Shown here: positions 58,971-64,000 of the stretch, piece by piece
Position numbering within the stretch: position 1 is the first letter of the stretch
Layout of the letters: each line of letters starts with the position of its first letter
Assembly (NCBI GenBank): GCA_949752795.1
Contig: OX457074.1
Location: forward strand, 4,229,527-4,293,526
Source: Hyperoodon ampullatus
Taxonomy: Eukaryota > Chordata > Mammalia > Artiodactyla > Ziphiidae
Reading direction: 5' to 3'
Length of the DNA: 64,000 nucleotides
Position numbers and translations under genes: made by a program
Notes under the pieces: model-generated
What the model was told of the DNA's origin: nothing
The model's input: the letters and a program-made list of their open reading frames with translations, nothing else
Databases searched by the model: none

Positions 58971-59934
58971 ATCTGACATGCAAAATGTCGGACTAAGACC
59001 TCTAGAGACCCAAAGCATCAGGACTGTGGTGCCCAGATCAATCAAGGTATTAGTAGAAAACAGAATACACTAAAACTGGGTAATTTGAGAAAGGTTTAAT
59101 AAAGGGACTGTTTACAAAGACATCGGCAGAGTTCAGAGAAACCAACAACGAATAATGGAGTTATCCAGAGCTAGTAAATGAGTGGTCCTTTCTATCCCTA
59201 GACCTGAAGGGCCAAAGAGAAGGAGCTAGAAGCTAGAGAGGCTGCTTGATAGGAGTCGCAGTCCTTGGTAGAGGGACTCAGACAACCTATGAGACCTGGC
59301 AATTTAGAAGCCAGGGGAATAAATACCCTAGCTTCTAAATATCCATTCCTCTGCCTTTTGATCTTCTGAGGGTGTTACTAATTGGATCAACACAACCTGA
59401 AGTCAGAGGGCAAAGGAGCCTGTTAGTGCAGTCCATGGGGGTCAATACCTCCTGGGACGCAGAGCAGGATGAAAAGTAGTTCTAAAGAGGAAGCGGAAGA
59501 TACCTAGCGCAACCTCTTCCCCAACTTAATTCAAACTGCTAAACCAGTATACACAAAACTTGCATGTATGCTGAAACTAAAATAACTTCTTTCCAGGATT
59601 TGACTGTGAGTTCTTTAATTAAATCAGAATTTCTTTCAGTCCTTTTGATGCCGGTGGCACATGCCTAGATAAAAGGAAGCCTCAATAAATAGGAACTGGC
59701 AGGCTCAAGCTAACTCCTGAATGCTGACTCTAAGAGACTTTTGAGTTAACCCAGAACTAATTTAGGAGGGATCTTAAGATTTTTCTGGTTAGGTACTATT
59801 CATTAGGAATTCAGCAACTGGATTTTCTTAGACTCAAAAAAATCCTATGGTAGTAAAATTTCTTATAATCCTACTAAACGATAGGAAAGGTTTTAGTTGC
59901 TTATCAGAGAGAATAAAGGACATCAGGACATCAA

Positions 59935-62900
59935 TTTCACATTGACATTTTTATTAACGCCAACTGTTTTTTAATTATTTTTTTTAAAACAATAGCACAA
60001 AAATGTTTCAAGGAAGCAGTCTCACAATCTGATGACCTTCTGAAATACAGTTAAGCCACACCAAATATGAATTCCTGTTAATAACACACAAAAATATTTT
60101 TTTTTTAAGAAAAAGAAAAGAAAAAAGGTAGGGAAAGAGGAAAGGAATGAAATTTAGACTTAAAATTTACTGGATTAGGTTGGTGAGGCTTGTTAGTAGG
60201 ATACACTGTGGAAGCAGAGTGGCACACACAGGCTTATAGTCTTTGTTGTTTTTAAAACCAGTTACCACTAATATATAGGCCCTGCAGCAGTTACCAATGA
60301 CTTCTTACATGCCCGAAATGAACCAGAAGAAGCCAGTGTTGATACTGTCATGAAGAGATTCAACAGTTGGCCTGTCAGACAACTAAGACCATTTTCAGCA
60401 GAGTAACTCCTTCAGAAAGGCCTGGATGAAAACCTTTCATTTCTATTGTCTCACCTATATGCATTTCAGGGTTCTTAAAAGTCATCTTAAAAAAGAAAGA
60501 AAAAAATAATGTATATCAGTTTCTCTTATTTAATGTGGCTATAAAAGATGTTTCCTTATTATTTCTTTATCTCTAAGAAGGACACCGGGGTGGTGGGTTG
60601 GGGATGGAACTAGGGGAGGAAAAAACCCAGACCAGGATAGGTTGTTTTTTTTTTAACTTTTTTTTTTTTTTTTTTTTTTTTTGCCAAGGGGTCACACAGA
60701 AGGGAAAGCAAGGAGGAAAACTACAATCCTTGGTTCAGATTGAGTTATGCAGGAAAATATATCTTCCTGATCAGTCCCCATGCCAAAAAAAAAAAAAAAA
60801 AAAAAAAACCCACTTGAAATTATGCACAGACTCTATGTTATACCAGCTATCAGCCTTTCATGTTTAACATCCCCAGCAATGGACACTACCCTTGGTTTGT
60901 AGGCTGCTTGTAGAACCCATTTCACAAAAATCCTCTTTACCCAGAAGCCTCTAGTTTCCTTTTGGTAGGTTATAAAAACAGAACATCTGTCATTAACAGG
61001 AGAGTGTTAAATACTTTTAACCACTGACAAGGCTTCAGGAAGTTTCACAGTTTCGTTATGCTCTATTTTATTACTATCATATTTACATTTTTTTAATTTT
61101 TTATTTTTTTTGCTGAATTGCTGATTTTCCTTTTTCAATAGAATTTAATTCTGGAGTGTGAGCAGGAACCAGTTAACTACATTCATTGTCCAACCCCCAC
61201 TGGCTTGAAAGAAGACTCCAAATTCTTGGCATATGAATCAGCTGTTCGGTCGCTCCACCTTATCCCTGCATGAAGCAGCAGAACCGCAGTGGCGGCATGC
61301 TCCGGGTTCATGCTGTGGGTGGTGAGGCCTTTCGCTGAAGGAGGTACTGGTGGATGCTCTCAGCATCACGCTTTAGCCAAGCAGCATTCAGCAGGATATT
61401 TTCACAACACTGCTGGATGGTACGCTCAGCTGAAGGAGCTGGGTGACTCTCGAAGAAAGCCTGGTATAAAACAACCCAGAATGTAGGATCATTACCAGCA
61501 ATAGTAAGAAGCTAATATCACAGGCTATGAAAAAATACCCACTGTCTATAAAGAGTTCATAAGCTTCACTCATGAAAATTTACCACTGCCACCTCCAGGC
61601 TAGAAGAAAACAAGCAGCTCCTTGTACCTGCCTACAGGAATTCTCCTCCAAATATGTTATATGCTTACAACCTAATCAAAAGTTAACAGTAAAGAGACAG
61701 AACCTACGGCCTTTCTTTTAAGTTCATTGTCCAACCAGCAAAAGAAAGTAAAAAAGAACTGATATCAAGGACCTACTCTGTTCCAGGCCCCCTGTGTTAG
61801 TTACTTCATCTAAATGACAATCTTATCACTTCATTTTACAGATGAAACTGGCTCACAGGGGTTAAAAAACCTACTTGAAGTCTAGGTTTTGGAATCAGAC
61901 TTGGGACTTGATCTAGGCTCCATCATGTACTAACCTGTGACTGAGTAAATTAACTGCTCTAAGTATGTTTTCTCAGCTATAAGAAAATATTTATTCCAGA
62001 AGATTAAAGAGACAACCCATATAAACAGTTAGCATAATACTTGGCACAGAGTAGTTAAGGACTCAACACATTTTGGCTGCTTCAAATAAAGATTAATTTG
62101 TAAGGGCTGATAAAATTAAGAAGCTTAAATTGCTTCTATATCCTAATAATTTAAAATTTTATAGACTCACATTTTTCATACAGTAAAACTACTTCAGAGT
62201 TTCTTGTAATTATCACAATGCTTATTGATTAAACGCTGAATAAACCATTTTCTAATGAAGTACACCTGGTTCCATAGAAAATACCAACCAGCAGAAGGAT
62301 AGGGGTCTTTCCTTTGAGCTAGTCATCACAGGTATAAGAGAGAGAATAACTAATTCATCAGATTAAGTCTAGACCTTTTAGAAATCAATAACGTTATTTA
62401 AACGGATGACAATGGCTCCTGCTCCAAGGCTCCTATCCCAGTTGGGTTCTTAGGGCCTGAGTGAGATACAAGACTTCCTGTCATTTCACCTCAAGAAACA
62501 GCACCACTATTTACATACCAGAAACCTGGGAATTATCCTTGACTCTTCCTTCTTCCTCCCCAGATACGTTCACAACACAGAGAAGCCACTCAGTAAATAC
62601 TGGTTGAATTAAAGATTAACAAAATCAAGCCCCTGAATTTCTTTCTTACTCCATCTTCTCCAAGCTACTACATCATTTTTGCTTGGAGAGTTAGCTTCCC
62701 GACATCTTCTCTTCTCCTTTCCAAATTATGCATTCTCCACACTGCGGCCAGACTGAAATTTTTATCATATAAACAAAGGAGTGACTTGATCTGGTTTGTA
62801 AGCCATTCAAGGGCTTCCCATTCTTAGAAAAATTTTAATATGGCCTACAAGGCCCTCCTCGGTCTGGCCTCTACCTACTTTACCAGGCTTAGCTTAACCA

Positions 62901-63752
62901 CTGCCCTCCCCTCAAACTAATTATACATATTTCTCCTTCAGAGTATTTATTACCTTTACAATAAAGTAATTATTAACACAATACAATACACAATGTAAAC
63001 TAAATGAATCTTATTTCTAACAATGGCTCATAAAGTGATTCAAACATTATAGCTCTCAGAATTTCCAAATTCATACCTGATAACCCCCTTGCTTTCAAGA
63101 ATGAAGGTGGAAGTGACACTTAAAAAACACTTTGCAATTAAATGCAATGAAAGGCTTAAAGTTAAGATTTTCCTAATCAGTGTAGATTTGTCCTCCAAAC
63201 ACTGAACTCTGCCACTAAACTGATTATCAGTCTTTCTAAGAGCTAAGAGAAGAGTCCCTACATAGTCATCTTGTCTCACTGTGCCTACAAAAGACCTATG
63301 AAGGTTTTAGAAAAGAAAAAAGAACTAATATCAAGGACCTACTATGTTCCAGGCCCCCTATGTTACTTAATCTAAATAACAATCTTAACACCTCCTTTTA
63401 TGGATGAGGAGCCAGGCTCATAGAGGTTAAAAAACTTGCTTGAAGTTACACAGCTAACACGGGGCAGAGCGCAGATTATTTATACCCAGGTCGGCTGATG
63501 TCGAGTTCCACATTCTTTCAACCACACTTCAATGCCCCAAAGTAAATTCTTCAAGCATTAAAGATACAACCTAAACTGTCTTTCTCCAAGCAAGAACATG
63601 GAGACCCTAAAGTACAACATTACCCCAACACTCTATCATTACAATTTGGTTAGTGTTTTTACTTACTGGATTGAAAAGTGAAAAGTAAACAGTCCTTTCC
63701 TTACCTTAACTTCTCCAGCCATTTTATCAACTGCAAATCCCTCAACTGATAG
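59935..63752 (-). CDS. NPEPPS: Puromycin-sensitive aminopeptidase, 3' end only (last two coding exons and 3'UTR)
   Basis: NPEPPS is a cytosolic zinc aminopeptidase of family M1 that removes N-terminal residues from peptides. Only the last 66 codons fall in this window, in two exons joined in frame across a 2.24 kb intron (61461-63704). They belong to the C-terminal ERAP1-like helical domain; the catalytic HEXXH region lies beyond the right edge. The sequence, from LSVEGFAVDK to LLQRKASPPTA, matches the human C-terminus as I recall it, except that the final residue is Ala rather than Val. No break is seen. Confidence 0.95.
59950..59955 (-). terminator. Poly(A) signal AATAAA of NPEPPS
   Basis: TTTATT on plus, read AATAAA in the gene's direction, about 1.35 kb after the stop codon. 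Confidence 0.6.
60658..60808. repeat. Facing T25 and A24 tracts in the NPEPPS 3'UTR
   Basis: T tract at 60658-60682 and A tract at 60785-60808, separated by 102 bp of non-repeat sequence. Confidence 0.85.
61308..61460 (-). CDS. NPEPPS: NPEPPS last coding exon with stop
   Basis: 153 bp including TGA at 61308-61310. It encodes AFFESHPAPS through LLQRKASPPTA. The acceptor is TTATACCAG. A 61-codon ORF on the same strand that begins in the intron is only read-in sequence. Confidence 0.96.
   Translation of the reverse strand, partial: AFFESHPAPSAERTIQQCCENILLNAAWLKRDAESIHQYLLQRKASPPTA
61740..62080. repeat. MIR-type repeats, NPEPPS last intron
   Basis: A 'ctactctgttccaggccccc' segment at 61765-61800, then an independent MIR with 'cttggcacagagtagttaag' near 62040. 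Confidence 0.6.
62700..62910 (+). repeat. L2 3' fragment, NPEPPS last intron
   Basis: 'ggcctacaaggccctcctcg' followed by 'tctggcctctacctacttta' is the L2 3' signature. Confidence 0.75.
63310..63530 (-). repeat. MIR-type repeat, NPEPPS last intron
   Basis: 'ctactatgttccaggccccc', 'gaggttaaaaaacttgcttg' and 'gttacacagctaacacgggg' in MIR order. Confidence 0.65.
63705..63752 (-). CDS. NPEPPS: NPEPPS penultimate coding exon
   Basis: A 48 bp, phase-0 exon encoding LSVEGFAVDKMAGEVK; acceptor poly-T then CAG, donor GTAAGG. No further exon is visible between 63753 and the window's right end. Confidence 0.95.
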
Positions 63753-64000
63753 CTGAAAAAAAAAAGGTTTATAAATAGTAAGAACAACTAAGAGCTTAGG
63801 AACAAACTTCCATTTACCATAAAAACAAATCATTCCATTCTTTCCCAACTTCAGTTTATTTTATAGGGTACAGGATGGGTTATGGAGAAACTCTTTAGTA
63901 AAGCTAATAACTACTTAAGGAAACTCTTAAAAAGCAAAGGCCATCATCTATGGGTCTAGTGAATCATGGATGTCTCTCAATAATATCCATGATAAGCAAG

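Larger units (their letters stand above)
34990..59930. other. Intergenic region between KPNB1 and NPEPPS
   Basis: About 25 kb, as in human. Repeats are listed individually. Remaining unique stretches (for example 35.6-36.2, 36.9-37.8, 48.6-50.3, 54.9-55.9 and 59.0-59.9 kb) show no exon, RNA gene or conserved domain I can support. Confidence 0.6.
59935..61307 (-). other. NPEPPS: NPEPPS 3'UTR
   Basis: About 1.37 kb from the stop to just past an AATAAA at 59950-59955. It contains a 24-base A tract (60785-60808, plus strand) and a 25-base T tract (60658-60682) that could pair in the mRNA. The exact cleavage site is inferred. Confidence 0.75.

Overview
This window is ordinary nuclear DNA of a mammal, most likely a cetacean. 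The evidence is split exons with GT/AG introns, two CpG islands, MIR, L2, MLT1, MER5 and Tigger relics, and above all many copies of the tRNA-derived CHR-type SINE in its young cetacean form (head 'ttccctggtggcgcagtgg', tail 'gaggcccgcgtaccgc' plus poly-A). I see no ruminant Bov-tA/Bov-B repeats and no pig PRE1. The species call rests on remembered repeat families, not on a search.

Layout: all recognisable genes read on the minus strand. (1) 1-1.45 kb is a CpG island; by mammalian gene order it is probably the promoter and first exon of TBKBP1, but no coding sequence proves this. (2) 1.4-8.2 kb is intergenic, with a nested Tigger/L1/SINE stack. (3) 8.2-34.2 kb is the complete KPNB1 gene (importin beta-1). 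I could place 21 coding exons plus a 3'-terminal exon that supplies the last base of the stop codon. Together they encode exactly 876 residues with every splice phase consistent. The CpG-island promoter lies at about 33.0-34.8 kb and carries a cluster of CCAAT boxes. (4) 34.8-59.9 kb is intergenic: SINEs, an L1 3' end, MLT1 LTRs, L2, MIR and hAT relics, with no gene I can support. (5) 59.9-64 kb is the 3' end of NPEPPS (puromycin-sensitive aminopeptidase): its last two coding exons and a roughly 1.4 kb 3'UTR.

The order NPEPPS - KPNB1 - (TBKBP1), all in one direction, is the conserved order of human 17q21.32. The genes are neighbours, not an operon. KPNB1 carries cargo through nuclear pores; NPEPPS is a cytosolic M1 aminopeptidase.

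No undescribed system was found. The most unusual items are retrotransposon chimeras with intact target-site duplications (a SINE with an L1 3' end as one unit; a recombinant SINE; two SINEs at one target), an atypical KPNB1 splice donor (C|GTTGAG), a strongly CCAAT-loaded promoter, and potential hairpins in both 3'UTRs. SINE groups used below: A = young form of about 200 bp ending 'gcgtaccgc'; B = longer form of about 270-340 bp ending 'gcagccaaaaataaa'; C = shorter, older forms of about 115-185 bp.
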